Shown: positions 23,411 to 36,363 of the stretch, piece by piece
Layout: every line of letters starts with the position of its first letter
Numbering within the stretch: position 1 is the stretch's first letter
Origin: Datnioides undecimradiatus
Taxonomy: Eukaryota > Chordata > Actinopteri > Lobotiformes > Datnioididae
Assembly (NCBI GenBank): GCA_008933995.1
Contig: WARS01000027.1
Location: 2,481,001 to 2,545,000, forward strand
Length of the DNA: 64,000 bases
Reading direction: 5' to 3'
Position numbers and translations under genes: made by a program
The notes under the pieces: generated by a model
Database searches by the model: none
The model's input: only the letters and a program-made list of their open reading frames with translations
What the model was told of the DNA's origin: nothing

Positions 23411-24204
23411 ACTCCTGTGGTAGAACACATGGCGTTGGTTGATCTGACGTCAGACCTAGTGGTTTTCAGTGCTGCTCATCTGTCAGACAAGACTTCCAGA
23501 AAAACATCTTTCCATTATTTTATTTGACATCCTGCATTTTACAGAACGAAGTCAGCTGATCAAACACCTTCACAGCTTCATCATCATCATCATCATCAGT
23601 GGCAGTCTGTGGTTGTTTACAGCTCAGGGAGTAGAAGATGACCTGATTTCTAGAAGACATGACACATTTCTTTCAGATTTTTTGTAAAGTAAAACCAACA
23701 AAGGCCCGAAACAAGACTTTAGACCCCTGTGCTTTCATTAATATTAACTTTACATAATAATATAGTTCTGGTGGCTGACAGTCGCTCAGCTCTTGCTGTT
23801 GATGTCAAAGGCCTGTGACGGTCATGGCGACACTTTCAGTTTACGCCTCTGAGCTCATCCATTGTGGATTTTCAGGTGTTTTTCAGGCTCATTGGACGGT
23901 GATGCCAGCACCTTTCCTTCAAATCAACTCATTTACTGTCTTTGCTGGTTAAAAGCGTAGCCTGAGCCAGTGGCTGCAGCACAAGATGAGCAGAATCCAT
24001 CCACCCCTCACCCTTCAGTCATCTTCAGGCTGCTGCAGAAGTGTTGTTCTTTAACCGCAACACTGAATCTTGGGGTGACACTCATCTGTGCAGATGTGGC
24101 TTGAGTACAGATGGAATAAAGTTGTGATTGCAGTGGGGATGCTTGTTACAAAACTGAGACCTTTAACTTTTATACTGAACTGTGCTCTGTCAGAGAAGGT
24201 GAGT
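23411..24204. other. Spacer, no gene seen
   Basis: Contains a short CAT/ATC run (23578-23598). Otherwise nothing recognised. Confidence 0.4.
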
Positions 24205-24220
24205 GGCTCTTAAAAGAACC
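24205..24220 (-). promoter_or_regulatory. Histone 3'-end stem-loop of H2B, one wobble pair
   Basis: On the minus strand GGTTCTTTTAAGAGCC: the usual stem-loop with C to T at the third position, leaving a U-G wobble pair. It lies 33 bases after the H2B stop. Confidence 0.85.
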
Positions 24221-24253
24221 ATTGATGAGGTGATTAAAGGTTGCAGAGCTGGT

Positions 24254-24631
24254 TTACTTGGAGCTGGTGTACTTGGTGACGGCCTTTGTGCCCTCAGACA
24301 CAGCGTGCTTGGCCAGTTCGCCGGGCAACCTTGTAGGCGGTTAGCGGTCTGGATCCCCTGGAGGTGATGGTGGAGCCTTGTTGTAATGAGCCAGGCGAGA
24401 TGCCTCGGCAGCGATGCGCTCGAAGATGTCACTCACGAACGAGTTCATGATGCTCATGGCCTTGGAGGAGATGCCGGTGTCGGGGTGAACCTGCTTTAGC
24501 ACCTTGTACACGTAGATACCGTAGCTCTTCCTGACCTTCCTCACTTCTTTGTCTTTCTTGCCGGCAGCAGTCTTGGTCACGGCTTTCTTGGAGCCCTTCT
24601 TGGCGGCCTGCTTCTGTGACGGCTCAGGCAT
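24254..24631 (-). pseudogene. Histone H2B, local frameshift near the C-terminus
   Basis: H2B pairs with H2A in the nucleosome. On the minus strand it starts [20 protein letters not shown] and keeps [40 protein letters not shown] and HYNK in one frame. Then come small deletions where RSTITSREIQT is expected, giving [11 protein letters not shown] and a stop. The correct frame returns soon after and reads LPGELAKHAVSEGTKAVTKY to the normal ending TSSK and stop at 24254. Net length is almost normal, so the indels compensate. The octamer promoter element and a stem-loop are present. It is either a very young pseudogene or a functional gene with local consensus error. The basic tail ([12 protein letters not shown]) differs from the common H2B. 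Confidence 0.88.
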
Positions 24632-24680
24632 GACAGCAATCTTTCTCCTGTTGGAGACACTCCGCCGCCTGAGCGCACTC

Positions 24681-24735
24681 CTTTTAACTACAGTCGATGC
24701 AAATTGGAATGTGCTGTCCCTTCTCTGCCATTGGT
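24681..24735 (-). promoter_or_regulatory. H2B promoter: octamer, CCAAT and TATA-like elements
   Basis: On the minus strand ATTTGCAT (24704-24697) is the Oct-1 octamer typical of H2B promoters. ACCAATGG lies just upstream (about 24730) and TTAAAAGG downstream (about 24687) can serve as a TATA box. Confidence 0.75.
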
Positions 24736-27589
24736 CAATTTACTGCGCGTCAACGAGTAACTATGCGGAAGTTTGAGAACACTACGTGTGTAAGTGAAGC
24801 ATGAAGGCGGACAGAGGGGTTGTTTCAGCCCCACGAAACGCAGAGAAACGTGTTTTTGAACAGAGCGCGGTGTGTTGGTGTTAACATCCCGCTGTGTTAG
24901 AGTGGAACATATAGATATTTTTAACCTGGACTCTATTTTTACATGTTCTGGTGTCTGAACTGGTCCAGTGTGGATCAGCAGGAAGCAGCTGCCCCCCGTC
25001 AGTGTGTGTTTGTGTCTCTGGCAGACTCAGGTTGTTGTCGTCCTATGATGAAACCTGCTCCTCTGTGTCCTGCACAGCTCAGCACAGTAGCTGGCTGATA
25101 GCATTAACTGCAGCAGCCTGTCTGCAGCTCTCCAGTCTGCAGCAGCATGGTTCTTCAGAGTTGTGCTTTGGTTCAGGGTTCAGCCTTCTCTTCTCTGGCT
25201 GCCAGTAGTCATCCCAGTTACACTGCTCCTGCAGAGCTGATGGAGGCAGCAGCGACAGCGATATTGAGCGAAGGCGTTAGCATCCGTTTGGGCGACAACT
25301 AACTGGCGACTCCAAGCGGCGTCCCTACTGACGCGACAAGTGACCTGTGAGAGCTGAGCTGTGTGTGGTTGATAGTACCCAGACCTCCCCAGGAAACAGC
25401 TCACGTCTGGACTGGAGAACAAACCTAAAATTGCTTGGATGTTCACTTTAACAGGCTGCACCTGACCTTTGACCCACCTGCTTCCTGAACACCAGCAGCT
25501 TTGAGGACCTCACATAGTATCTCGGCCTCGATCAACCTAAAAATCACTTTAATGCTGAGCTCACGTCTTTATTCAGTTGTCACAGACTTTCATATCCCAC
25601 ACAACATATCCACACAACAAGAAAAGCATCAGAGATACAGCACATGTTTGTGTTCAGGTGTTTCAGATTAACCTCCTCTGTGCATTGTGCATGCGTCAGC
25701 CCTTTAGCATGTTCTCCCATGTGTCCCGAATGTATTAAATGTAATTTTTAATCTCTAAGAGCGCCATAACTGAAATAAGTCGCCTGTGTCTTCCTGCTGC
25801 AGTAAAACCCTTTAGCCTCCGTCTGAAGCACACTTGCACCAAAAATGAACCAATGCCACCATCTGGTGGCTCCAATGATGAATTCATCTTCTCTGATGTT
25901 ACAGCTGTGACTCAGTTTGACACACCGCCCAGTGCTCAGCGCTCGTTATTCTGTTAGATGAATTGTTGAAACCATTGTTGTCTTTGATGTGATCGGCCGC
26001 TAATGAGTTTCGGTCATGGTTGTTTCTGACATTTGTTGACCCAAACAATGACACAGTTGTCTGAAGCACTGCGGACTATGTAAATGTTAAAGTATTCAAA
26101 TGAACCTTTATTGAAAATGAACTTTTCAAGTTAAAGCACAAAATAAACTGACAAACAGCACATCAGGGACTTTACTGTGGAAACCACAGACATTATAAAT
26201 TAAAGGTCTTTATTGGCGTTTAAATAGCCTTCAATCAATGTGTTTAATCAAATAAGTTTGTAAAAATACATATTAGACCTGTGGATGTGGTAGACGGAGT
26301 TATATGAATAAATAGAACAGTCACCAGCCGGCAGCCGCGTTTGAGTTTGTTTCAGTTTATTTCAGTTTATTTCATAACTCTTCTGCATATATTATCAACA
26401 ATTTAACAAACAGGATTCTTTTTATTTAAAACACAATGTAACGATAACGGGATGAGGTTTAACATGTGATACACTTAAACCACTGATACACAGAGAACGT
26501 CAGAAAATAGTTTGGCTTCTTCAGACCAATTTGGCAGCGTTGTTTTGGGGAACGGTGTCAGTGAAAGGTACCTGTGAATGGAGAGCCTTCACGGGTGATT
26601 CTTTTTCGCAGGCAACCTGCAAAGTGCACGGACGCCACACGGAAAGGAAAACTACCTGCACTACAGTTGGCAGAACACGACATCCCTGGATGGATATGAA
26701 TGTTTTCAATTTGAAACCATGCATCAAAAAATATAAACAAACAAATAAAACATTTTGCAGGCAGATGCATGATAGCTTTTTTTAACAAATGTCGTAAAAT
26801 GTGGAGTAAAGTGTGCAGATCGACTGAATCAGAAACCGATCTGTGGACCATGAACTCCCAGTTTGTGCCTCTCTGATGGGATTTCATTTCTCTCACATGC
26901 GAGGTTTTCGTACCAGGCACTAATAAATGAATGTAAAATGTTTTTAATAATGAACCTTCTGTTTATTCGTTTACATTGTTGTCATTTCTGTCTTTGCCTA
27001 TAATGAACCTGCAGTTTGATCAGGGGGTGCAGACTTTTATATCCACTGTAAATCAGCCGGTTAACTGTTGGTTGGACTTGCCTGTTGGCTTGTTGGTGTG
27101 ATACTGCAGGAAATAGCTGCTTTAACATGCTCATCAGCAGGATAAAAGCTAACAAACCTGCTAACGACCGCAAATACTCCTAAATTTGTATTATTTTATT
27201 TATGCATGTGTTAAAATGTCTTTGCTTCATGAAGGAGCGGAAACAGGATGAGTGTGTGAGCATGCATCTTTGGATAATTTAAAAAGCTCTCATCATCATG
27301 AAATGAGCAGACCAGCTGATCAGAGGAAATTGCTTTGCTTTGCTGCTCTGCTCCTGCTTTAACATGTGACAGAAAGATTAGCATCAAAATAAACTCACTC
27401 TGCAGAATGTCCCATATCAGGATCACATACATGGATATATAACTATGGATTATACTTGATGATAGGTAATGTTGTTAATTCCTTGATACACTGCTCAACC
27501 TATATTAATGCATCATAACTTATTAGTTTGTTTATATTTTGTATTAATAACTTGAATCTGCACAGTAACTTTGAAGTTATCAGATGAAT

Positions 27590-27700
27590 GTACTGAGTAA
27601 ACATATAAAAAGTAGCATAAAGTAGAAATACTCCAGTGGGTTAAAATCATACTTCAGTGCAGTACTGGAGTAAATATACTCAGTTATTTTACACCACAAA
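27590..27700. repeat. AGTA/AGTACT-type dispersed teleost repeat, copy 1
   Basis: tactgagtaaacatataaaa, then cagtactggagtaaatatac and tcagttattttacacca. Related sequence at 43890-43945 and 57330-57760. Confidence 0.5.
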
Positions 27701-28036
27701 CAGTCAACATCACAAATATAAACAAAAAAATAAACTTTTTGTTGAGAAAAAAGAAAAAAACCCACATTTTTAATTGAACAACAGTCTGGGCACAGAGTGA
27801 GCCTCCGTAGCTGAGGACTCAAAGCGTTCCCCGCGTAATGATGTTTGTTAAATTGTGCAGAGAATAATAATAATAACAATAATAATAATATGGTGTGACT
27901 TTGCACCTGCAGATAATTTATGGATGCAAGCTAAATTCTCAGATGTGAAAACATCGTCTCCCTGACAGGCACAAACTGCATCGAGTGCACGGCCGGTGCA
28001 TTTAACTGAGTTCATGATGAGCCTGAAAAGAGAAAA

Positions 28037-28040
<4 letters not shown>

Positions 28041-28074
<34 letters not shown>
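28041..28074. repeat. GT microsatellite
   Basis: Pure GT run, about 17 units. Confidence 0.95.
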
Positions 28075-28077
<3 letters not shown>

Positions 28078-28523
28078 AAAGCGCATGGGGGAGCTGTGGA
28101 GGAGGACGCTTGAGGGATTTCAGGGATAAGGCCGGACATCTCCGATCTACACAGTACAGGGATAGCAGCTTCAAGGATACACGTAACACGTTTCACGACT
28201 ACAGGAAACAGGATCAAACAGTAAAACAGGACTCGCTGTAAAGTCCAAATAAATCAAATGATCAGTTTCACATTTAAAGGCTCCAGGGGCCCAGAACCTC
28301 TGCTCTCCTCTCCTAAGACTGTTGCTGTGGAATGTAAATCGTACTCCTGGCAGTGTGACGCATTAAAAGCACAGTGAGAGAGTCTCTGTGGATCCTCCAC
28401 AGTTTAAAATCCCCGACTCAGCAGTTTCTTTCTCTGTTTTTCGCAGCATCGTGTTTATGAAAGTGAAGAATTCATATCTGTGCTCACCTTTTCATCCCTT
28501 TCTCACCACTTCAGCATCACAGC

Positions 28524-28680
28524 CTCAATCGACGCCCAAATAACACAACTGTTTGTCACCATGACGACAGAGGTCACCTGACTCCGGACTTGCTCTCCAC
28601 AGACGTTAAAGGGAAGGACGGCTGTCCTGACTTTATGACCCTGCAAGTGTAAATTGCGTTTTAATTGGGCGTCGATTGAG
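28524..28680. repeat. Possible MITE: 157-base unit with 16-base terminal inverted repeats
   Basis: CTCAATCGACGCCCAA at 28524-28539 is repeated in perfect reverse complement at 28665-28680; similarity continues a few bases inward. I see no convincing target duplication and no second copy. Confidence 0.4.
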
Positions 28681-29064
28681 AAGAACCAGGTTTAACATCG
28701 ACGATCTGACCTGCTGCCAACTAAGCCACTAAGCTAACGTCTGCTAACAAGGCACGACTCTAATGTGAAAGCACAAAAGGGGCTGATGCTGCTTTCTTGT
28801 TGTCATGCAGGAGAGATTGGAGGTTTATAGATTTCTCAGTGTCTCTTAACTCAGGTTATAAGATAACTCAAGATTTTTAACATGAGACCCTAATTTCTAA
28901 AGCAAGTGTCCAGCATGGAAATCTTTAAAACTGAGTTAATTGTTTTATCTGGGTTTCTGTTTGTCTTTACAAAGCTTTTTGAATCATTTTTACAGTATAT
29001 ACCAAAAATTCATTTCTTTATACTTTTATACCAAAATCTGTTGATCTTTCTTCCTGTAAAACAA

Positions 29065-29345
29065 AACCTGATGTCAGCTTGAACCGACCAATCACATCCC
29101 GCCATTCAGCCACCAATGGGCTTCATCTGTTAGCTAGCTTCATCAGTTAGCCAGCTAGCAGCAGCATGCTACGTGGTGTGTCTTCAGGTGTTGGTCACCT
29201 CAAGCCCTGTTGAGGTGGAGGAACACCTGAACCTTGAGGCCATCATCCAACTCTGAATCACGAGCAACGCTCCATGTTTGTTCTGACCCCGCCCACTTTC
29301 AAACAGGCCAATTGGATTCCTCCAATCGTTGTGCCCCGCCCACAC
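29065..29345 (+). repeat. Unclassified dispersed repeat, copy 1
   Basis: Shares about 280 bases with 50705-51003 in the same orientation, for example cttgaaccgaccaatcacat, then cagcagcatgctacgtgg and gttctgaccccgcccacttt. Small differences and indels are spread through both. Confidence 0.88.
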
Positions 29346-31455
29346 TAGCCTAAGTTAACAAACAATAAAGAAAAGTCAGATGTTTTGGGAACAGAGAGTG
29401 GACATTAACGATATGTTGGAGAACAGATGTGTACAAACGCTCTGATGCTAGTTTCTGGACCTTTGTCATTAGATTTAGGAATAAATTCTATTTTAAGCCT
29501 CTGTATTTGTGTTTTGTAAGGAACGACACTGAAACCCATGAAAACCACTGAGTTGGACATGTTGACAGCATTACAGCCAGTCTCAGTGATTCCAGTGCGA
29601 CATGGCGCGCAGCAGAAGATGTGGGTGATCGACGTGCTTCTAACAGTGCTGCCAGCCATTTATCAGCAAACGGTGCACACAGTGTAACCTGCAAACCCCT
29701 CTATCACATAAAACACCAAAACATTACAACGACTTTGTTTAAAAGCTTTGATTTGTCAAATTAATCACGTTCTTCATCTCGGACCCGGCTTTTATTCCAG
29801 ACCAGGCCATTATTCGGTTTATATTTGAGAGTTTACAGCGTTTCATCTCCCACCCCGGCAAACTCACGCACCACTCATGTTTCTCCCACTTTCCTTTTTA
29901 TACTCATGCCACTTATAGTTGCTTGATTGATATGTAGGAGGAAGTACAAAAGAACAGCAAGAAGAACAGGCCACACAAAGGTAGATAATACTAAACACTT
30001 CAGATTCAAGCCCCTGAACGTACAGTAGCAACCAAAACATCGCTCAAATCAACAGCTAAGATGAGCTGACGAGAGGAGCCTGTGGTGTCGGCCCCAGACT
30101 GTGAGACCCTGAATGCATCTTGCTGTTAGGGACACTGTTGTGTTTAAATGCACAGTGCATTGTTATCTGAAGATAGGCCATAGCTTTGGCCTGGTCAGGA
30201 AACGAGGCCGGACGGACTCCAGGAAAACTAAACTCGGACGAATCGTCTGTAGCAACAACCAAACGTCCTCTTCTCTCCGTTAAAACGTGTTCAGATGTTG
30301 TTTCCTCCCCTCATCTGTCGTTACACCGTCATCATTTTAGAAAAATAGAAATCAGGAAAACTTGCTCATTACAAAATAAACCAAAACGTCTGTCCAGAGT
30401 CTACATCCACACGACAACTTCACATAAATACGGGCTGATATTGCACAGAGAGGGATTTCTTCTGATGTGATAATCACTGATACAATTTGTAAAAAAAAAA
30501 AAAAGAAAGAAAAGAAGAAAGAAAGAAGAATCACGTTGGGGCGTTAAGATGATCAACATTTGCATGTCCTGGATAGGTTGATTGTTTCTCCAGAAAGAAA
30601 CAGCAGCACGATCCCGGGCCCTCCCGTAAAAGGCAGATGTATCCTCTGATCCTGCTCCCAGCAAAACCAAAAACAACAAAAAAGACAAAAGCAAAAGAAA
30701 GCTTCAGAAATGTCACGGTGAATTTGGTTGAAGGCACCAGATTTCCCAAAAAATTGTTGGATGCTGGTACCGAAGTGCAACTTGGCCGGTTTTTTTGTTG
30801 CGAGCGTTGCGATCCTGGCGGAGGGATTCCTGCGGGCGGGCCAGTCTCCTGATGATCGGAGGCAGGAGGTGTTCAGATGTTTAGAGACGACAGTTTGGAG
30901 CTCAGGGAGCATGAAATGGCTTCAGTAAACAGTTTCTCAGCGTGACTCTCATCCACCTTTGTCCAGGACACAGTGTTTCAACTTATAAATGCACGTAAAG
31001 TTCACCATTAGCATAAGGCTAAGCGTTTTTAGTCATGTGAACTGCACATCAAAACATGGGGCGGAGCATAGTGACATCATCATCCAGAGCTTCCTGCAGG
31101 CGGCTAGGCTTCGGTGTGTGGTGGATCTGGGCGTGCGACCCATCTTGGCATGTAATAATAGCCTAACTCCCTGTTAATCCAAATGATGGTCACAGAGGTG
31201 TCAGGTGGGCGGCGGTGAGGCGGGGCTAGCTGAAACACAGCAGACAGCTGGCGGATAGCTGTCAGTCAAAGAAGCCCCGCCCTTCATTCTGCGCAACTTC
31301 AGGTGTTAATCTGATTTAAGCAGTGAGTTCTATATAAATTCAGCCCGTACAGTCGTCATGAACGGGGAAACTAGCTGTTTTACCTCGTTATCACCTCAGT
31401 GATGTGTTCAGGAACGAGGCAATACAGTAAACAAACCCTTCAGGGTGGTCCTGCA

Positions 31456-32027
31456 TGTCAAGGTCTAAGTTTGGTCAAGCTGGTGTCTGTGTCTTGTCTC
31501 GTGATTTCCTGTTTTTTATTTGAAAGATCTAACTTCCCTCTCTCGTTTCAGGTGGCTTGCCCTTCTCTCGTGTTTCCGCCTGTCTGATTGTCTTCTTACG
31601 CCCTGATTGTTTCCACCTGTTCCCCATTTCCTCTTGTGTATAAAGTCTGCGTCTCCCCTGTCTTGTGCCAGTTCGTCGTGTCATGCCTGTACCGAGAACC
31701 AGCGTCTTTACCTTGTTAAAATTACACTCTCGTTCTGTCTTGCCTGAAAGGTTTGTTTGTTACTTTGTTTGTATTTTTCCTCGTTCCACAATTGATTTTT
31801 CGTTATTTAACTTGGACCTGTTTGTTTCTAGTGTTTTTCCTCGAAAAGAGTGATTTTTTGTTTGCTTGACCTTATTTTTCCTCAACTTTTTTACGCTGAG
31901 AATTTACGTTGATACTTTGTGTTCTTTTTTCCCTGTTCCCGTGCCTTTTGCTGTTGTAAATAAAACCTCCTTGAACTTTATTCAGAGTGTGGAGTCGAGC
32001 ATTTGGGTTCATAGACCCGCCTTGTCA
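31456..32027 (+). repeat. 5' LTR of the Gypsy element
   Basis: 572 bases. Contains TATAAAG (about 31640) as likely promoter and AATAAA (about 31959) as likely poly(A) signal. Its last 120 bases or so match the 3' LTR exactly. Confidence 0.94.
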
Positions 32028-32289
32028 ATACGAACTGGCCAGAGATGAACAACCCGACTCAGGAACACTCAGCGAGCAGTCCTTCCGCCTGAGGACTCCG
32101 TCCTCCAGCAGCCAGAAAGACAGCTCTCCTCCTTCTGGGGATCCAGGAACTAGCCTGCAACCAGGAGTTTTTAAAGCTGAGCATGTCGGCTCAGGTAGGG
32201 AGTGTGCTCGACTCAGGTTCAGCAGATCCTGACTCTCCTCACCGCCCAGGGCCTCACGCCAGCTTGCCGGGCGGTGGCTCCAGCGCCCA

Positions 32290-32853
32290 TGCCGAAGGTA
32301 CATTTTTCCCCGTCACCCTGCCCGAGGCAATCCGCCTGCTCCCCGAAGTTTTCAGTGAGTCAAGCGAATACCCTCATTTATTACTAACTGTCAAATGCAC
32401 TTTGACTTCTCGCCGGCCGCCTTCTCTACAGATCGAGCGAGGGTGGCATTCATGATTTCGTATCTCACCGGAAGAGCGAGAAAATGGGCGACCGCCGAAT
32501 GGGCTCGGGGATCAGGTGTGTGAGTCAACCATGCCTTGTTCGCGGCACTAAGAAGTTTTAAACCGGCCGTCGATGGACAAAGAGGCAGGCGAGAACTGAG
32601 CTCCATACGGCAAGGAAGAGACTCGGTTGGCGATTACGCAATCCGATTTCGCACGCTGGCCTCGGGCAGCGGTTGGAACGACACTGCCCTGTATGACGTC
32701 TTTTTGAAGGGTCTCTCAGATCAAATACAGGACTTGCTAGTTCCCCTGGACCTGCCATCCGGGTTAGAGGCCCTGATAACTCTGGCCTATCGAACCGATA
32801 ACCGGCTACAGGGAGGCGCCCGGAAGGCCAGGAAGCTTCTGCGACAGGATTGA
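32290..32853 (+). pseudogene. Gypsy gag remnant
   Basis: Residues of a retrotransposon gag (capsid-like) domain: MISYLTGRARKWATAEWARG, LFAALRSFKP, then GRDSVGDYAIRFRTLASGSG and WNDTALYDVFLKGLSDQIQD. At least two frame changes are needed to read it. Confidence 0.8.
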
Positions 32854-33164
32854 GCTCAGAGGACCACTTGAAAATTCTGAGAAGGAGAAGTTCTTCTTAC
32901 AGTGCAGCAGTTGCACCAAAGCCCAGCCAAGATCTTGGCCGGAACCCGATGGAGCTGGGCAGCGCCAAGCTGACCTTCTGAAAGGGAAGTAAGTAAATCG
33001 ACTACTGGAGGAAGCGATGCTTCTGCCTATAGCCAGGACATCTCCGGGATCGATGCAGTAAAAAAGCCGGGCTCTCCAGTAAAGGGAGGTTGCAGTGACC
33101 GCTTAGCCTCCTCCCTCCTCTCACGACCGCCTACGGAAATAGAGGTAACGGTACAAAACACTCG

Positions 33165-33210
33165 TTTAACCTTGCCTGCGTTGATAGATTCAGGGGCGAT
33201 GAAAGCCTAA
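33165..33210 (+). pseudogene. Gypsy protease active-site remnant
   Basis: LIDSGAMKA contains the DSG signature of retroviral-type aspartic proteases. The remainder of the domain is too broken to follow. Confidence 0.55.
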
Positions 33211-33738
33211 TGGATTGGGGATGGGCGCAACAATTGAGAGCCCATACAAGACTATTACCCAGACCCTTGAAGCAGTTAAGCGCCTTAACGGAGACTAATC
33301 TTCACAATCACGCCGCGTGAGGACCCATCGGTGTCAGGATTGCAGATCATCATAGACAATGACTTTCTTTGTGTACCAGATCCCCCAAGCACCCCTGGTT
33401 CTGGGTTTCCCATAGCTATGACATAATCGGTTATAGGTGGGTTTTAGGGGACAGTGCAGGGAGTGGGCGGACGCCTGCTCCCGCCGCTGTCTAGGGAAGG
33501 AGGGGGGGGGCTACTCTGTCAACTGTGCCCACTAATGACTCTGTTCTCGCCGCAGGTCCGGCCTCGCCAGACCTGTCTTCAGTTCCGGAATGCTACCACG
33601 ACCTAGGAGAGGTTTTTAGCAAAACCAAGGCCACCTCCCTGCCCCCCCACAGACCTTATGATTGCCCGATTGACCTGATCACAGGCGTGATTTAAAGTTT
33701 ACTCATGTCCAGGTCGAAAGGGAAGCCATGAAGAGTAC

Positions 33739-34330
33739 ATGGAGCTCTTCCTTAAAAGGCGGAGTTATCCGTCCACGTCCTCCTCACCCGGCAGGGGAGC
33801 AGGTTCTTCTTTGTGGGGGAAGGACGGCTCAGTGCGCCCGTGTATAGACTACAGCCCCCTTAATGACATCACGATTAAGAACCGATACCCCCTCCCTTTA
33901 ATGTCGGACGCTTTTGATCAGCTACAACAAGCCAAGGTATTTACGAAATTGGATCTGCGTAATGCCTATCACCTAGTCCGCGTGGGGAGGACAGATAAAC
34001 AAGTTTAATACTCCAAGTGGCCACTATGAATACCTAGTTATGCCTTTCGGCCTTACAAACGCGCCGGCGGTCTTTCAGTCTATGATAAATGAGGTCCTCC
34101 GCGATTTTCTGAACCAGTTTGTGTATGTCTATATAGATGACGCCAGTTTTCTCCGCGGACCTAGACTCTCACGTACGGCACGTTCGGCTGGTTCTCCAGC
34201 GGCTGCTGGAGAACCAGTTGTATGTTAAGGCCGAAAAGAGCGAATTTCATGCCGACTCCGTGTCGCTGGGTTTTATCACGCAGCGCCCCTGGGAGATTCC
34301 AAAGATGGACCGGCTAAAGTCCAGCGCTGT
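33739..34330 (+). pseudogene. Gypsy reverse-transcriptase remnant
   Basis: [20 protein letters not shown], then [35 protein letters not shown] and the catalytic YIDD box are visible in order. A base missing near 34007 and others break the frame. Confidence 0.9.
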
Positions 34331-34554
34331 GGCTCAGTGGCGGTTCGGATAGCGTAGGAAGGTTCAGCAATTCCTGGGATTTGCTAACTTTTATCAGCCA
34401 GTTCATCAAGAAACCTCAAGCGCAACAACTGCCCCCCTCACCGCATTAACATCACCCAGCGCCGTTCAGATAATTAGCCTGAAGCGGCGGCAGTTTACTT
34501 GCAGTTAAAGCGGCTTTCCACGGCCCGATTCTGGTTGTCCGGACCAGCGCAGGC

Positions 34555-34890
34555 AGTTCATCGTAGAGGTAGACGCCTCCAGTGAGGGAGTAGGGGCCAT
34601 TCTCTCCCAGCGGGCAGAGAGGGATAACAAGCTCCATCCGTGCGCCTTCCTGTCGCGTAAGCTATCTCCAGCGGAGCGAAATTATGATATCGGGGATAGG
34701 GAGTTATTAGCCGTTAAAATGGCTCTGGAGGAATGGCGTCGCCACTGGTTAGAGGGGGCGCAGCACCCGTTTATTGTATGGACGGACCACAAAAACCTCG
34801 AGTACATTAGGAAAGCTAAGAGGCTAAATTCTCGCCAGGCCAGATGGTCATTGTTTTTTAATAGATGCGATTTTGTCATCTTACAGGCCG
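34555..34890 (+). pseudogene. Gypsy RNase H remnant
   Basis: [19 protein letters not shown], then [20 protein letters not shown] and [10 protein letters not shown] match the RNase H domain of Gypsy pol, with the DAS, E and TDH residues present. Confidence 0.85.
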
Positions 34891-35079
34891 GGGTCCCAGA
34901 ATGTTAAACCAGACGCCTTATCTCGCCTGTTAGGCCAGGCACGCCTGCAAGGAGCGAAACCCAGTCTACCACCTAACGTGTGATAGGGCTGTCTCTGGCA
35001 GATAGAGTCAGAGGTACAGAGCAAATGAGATAGCCCGCCACCGAGGATACGGAACCGTTGTTCGTTCCGACAGCTCTCG

Positions 35080-35660
35080 TCCTCAGGTTATTCACTGGAA
35101 ATATACCTCGCTCATACCTGCCATCCCGGTGTCAAGAAGGCGGTGTGGGTTATTTCCCGAAAGCGTTTCTGGTGGCTTCCAGCCATGGTTCACCAAGTGC
35201 GGGAGTATGTGGAGGCCTGCACTGTTTGTGCTAGAAATAAGACCTCCTCAAAAGCACGAGCGGGGTTGCTGCAACCACTCCCGGTGCCGTCGCGCCCATG
35301 GGCGGGGATCTCCATGGACTTAGATCACCGGCCTTCCGGTATCAAGCGGAAATACTACCATCTTGGTGGTTGACAGGTTTTCCAAAATGACTCATTTCAT
35401 CTTGCACTGTCTAAGTGCCGTCAGCCAAGCAGCGAATGTGATGACTGATATTTTCGCATTCATGGTTTCCAGGGACATTGTTTCGGACAGGGGGCCCAGT
35501 TACGTGTCTCACTTCTGGAAGGAGTTTGCAAGATGATTGGGCGCCCACGGTGAGTCTGGTCAGGATATCACCCAGAATCAACGGCTGGCTGACGCCTTAA
35601 CCAGGAGCTGGAGGCATTGCTGCCTGGGGTTTGGTCTCATAAAACCCGACATCCTGGGTA
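35080..35660 (+). pseudogene. Gypsy integrase remnant
   Basis: The zinc-binding part ends in VREYVEACTVCARNKTSSK and is followed by PSRPWAGISMDL at the start of the catalytic core. DIVSDRGP-like sequence near 35480 fits the second catalytic Asp. Frames change repeatedly. Confidence 0.75.
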
Positions 35661-36059
35661 AGAACCCTATGGCGTGGTGGAATTGCTAACTCCCGCTTCC
35701 CACATCTGCCGCAGCATGTCCCCACTTCAATGTGTTTTGGCTATCAACCTCCCTTTGTTTCCAGATCTGGAGGAGATCCGCCGGTACCATCGGCCGCGCT
35801 TTTGGTCGAGTGTCGCCCGCACCTGGGCGGCAGCTGGCGGATGCTCATGCGGCGCCTCCAGCCTCCAAATGAAGGCAACGGATCATAAGCGCCCGTCAGC
35901 GCCCGAGCTACCGTCCGGATCAGGGGTGTGATTTGTCAACCGGGACCTTCCCTGAGTTGAATCCAAGCTGGCCCCTCGATTAAATGGGACAGTTCCCGAT
36001 CTCTGGATTGTCGGCCCCTCCGCTGTCGGTTGGCGCCTGCCTCGTTCCCTAAAAGTACA

Positions 36060-36350
36060 TCCGACGTTCCACGTAAGCCGGATAAAACCTGTTAAAGAAA
36101 GCCAGATAGTTCCAGCGGTCAAGGCCCCCCCGCCCCCTCGGATGATGGACGGGGGCCCAGTATATGCAGTACGAAAGTTATTGGCAGTCCGTAACAGGGA
36201 GGACTTTGAGGAGCAGATGATTTCTGGTCGACTGGGAGCTGCGGTCGGAGGCGCTCGTAAGGTTCCGGCCAGCTTCATTATGGACCCGAACCTCATCACA
36301 AGAATTCTGCGAGCGCACCCTCAGATTCCCTGGAGCGTCGGGGGCCGTCC
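36060..36350 (+). pseudogene. Gypsy chromodomain-like tail
   Basis: HPTFHVSRIKPV, then GPVYAVRKLLAVRN and VPASFIMDPNLIT match the C-terminal chromodomain of chromoviruses; the central part of the fold is frame-shifted. Confidence 0.7.
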
Positions 36351-36363
36351 CTAGGAAGAGTAC

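Larger units (their letters stand above)
24790..31450. other. Gene-poor stretch between the histone cluster and the Gypsy element
   Basis: I see no coding exon. Contents: a possible AGTA-type dispersed repeat (27590-27700), an AAT-like run (27860-27892), a GT microsatellite (28041-28074), an inverted-repeat candidate (28524-28680), a dispersed repeat shared with 50705-51003 (29065-29345) and an A-rich run (30490-30530). Confidence 0.5.
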
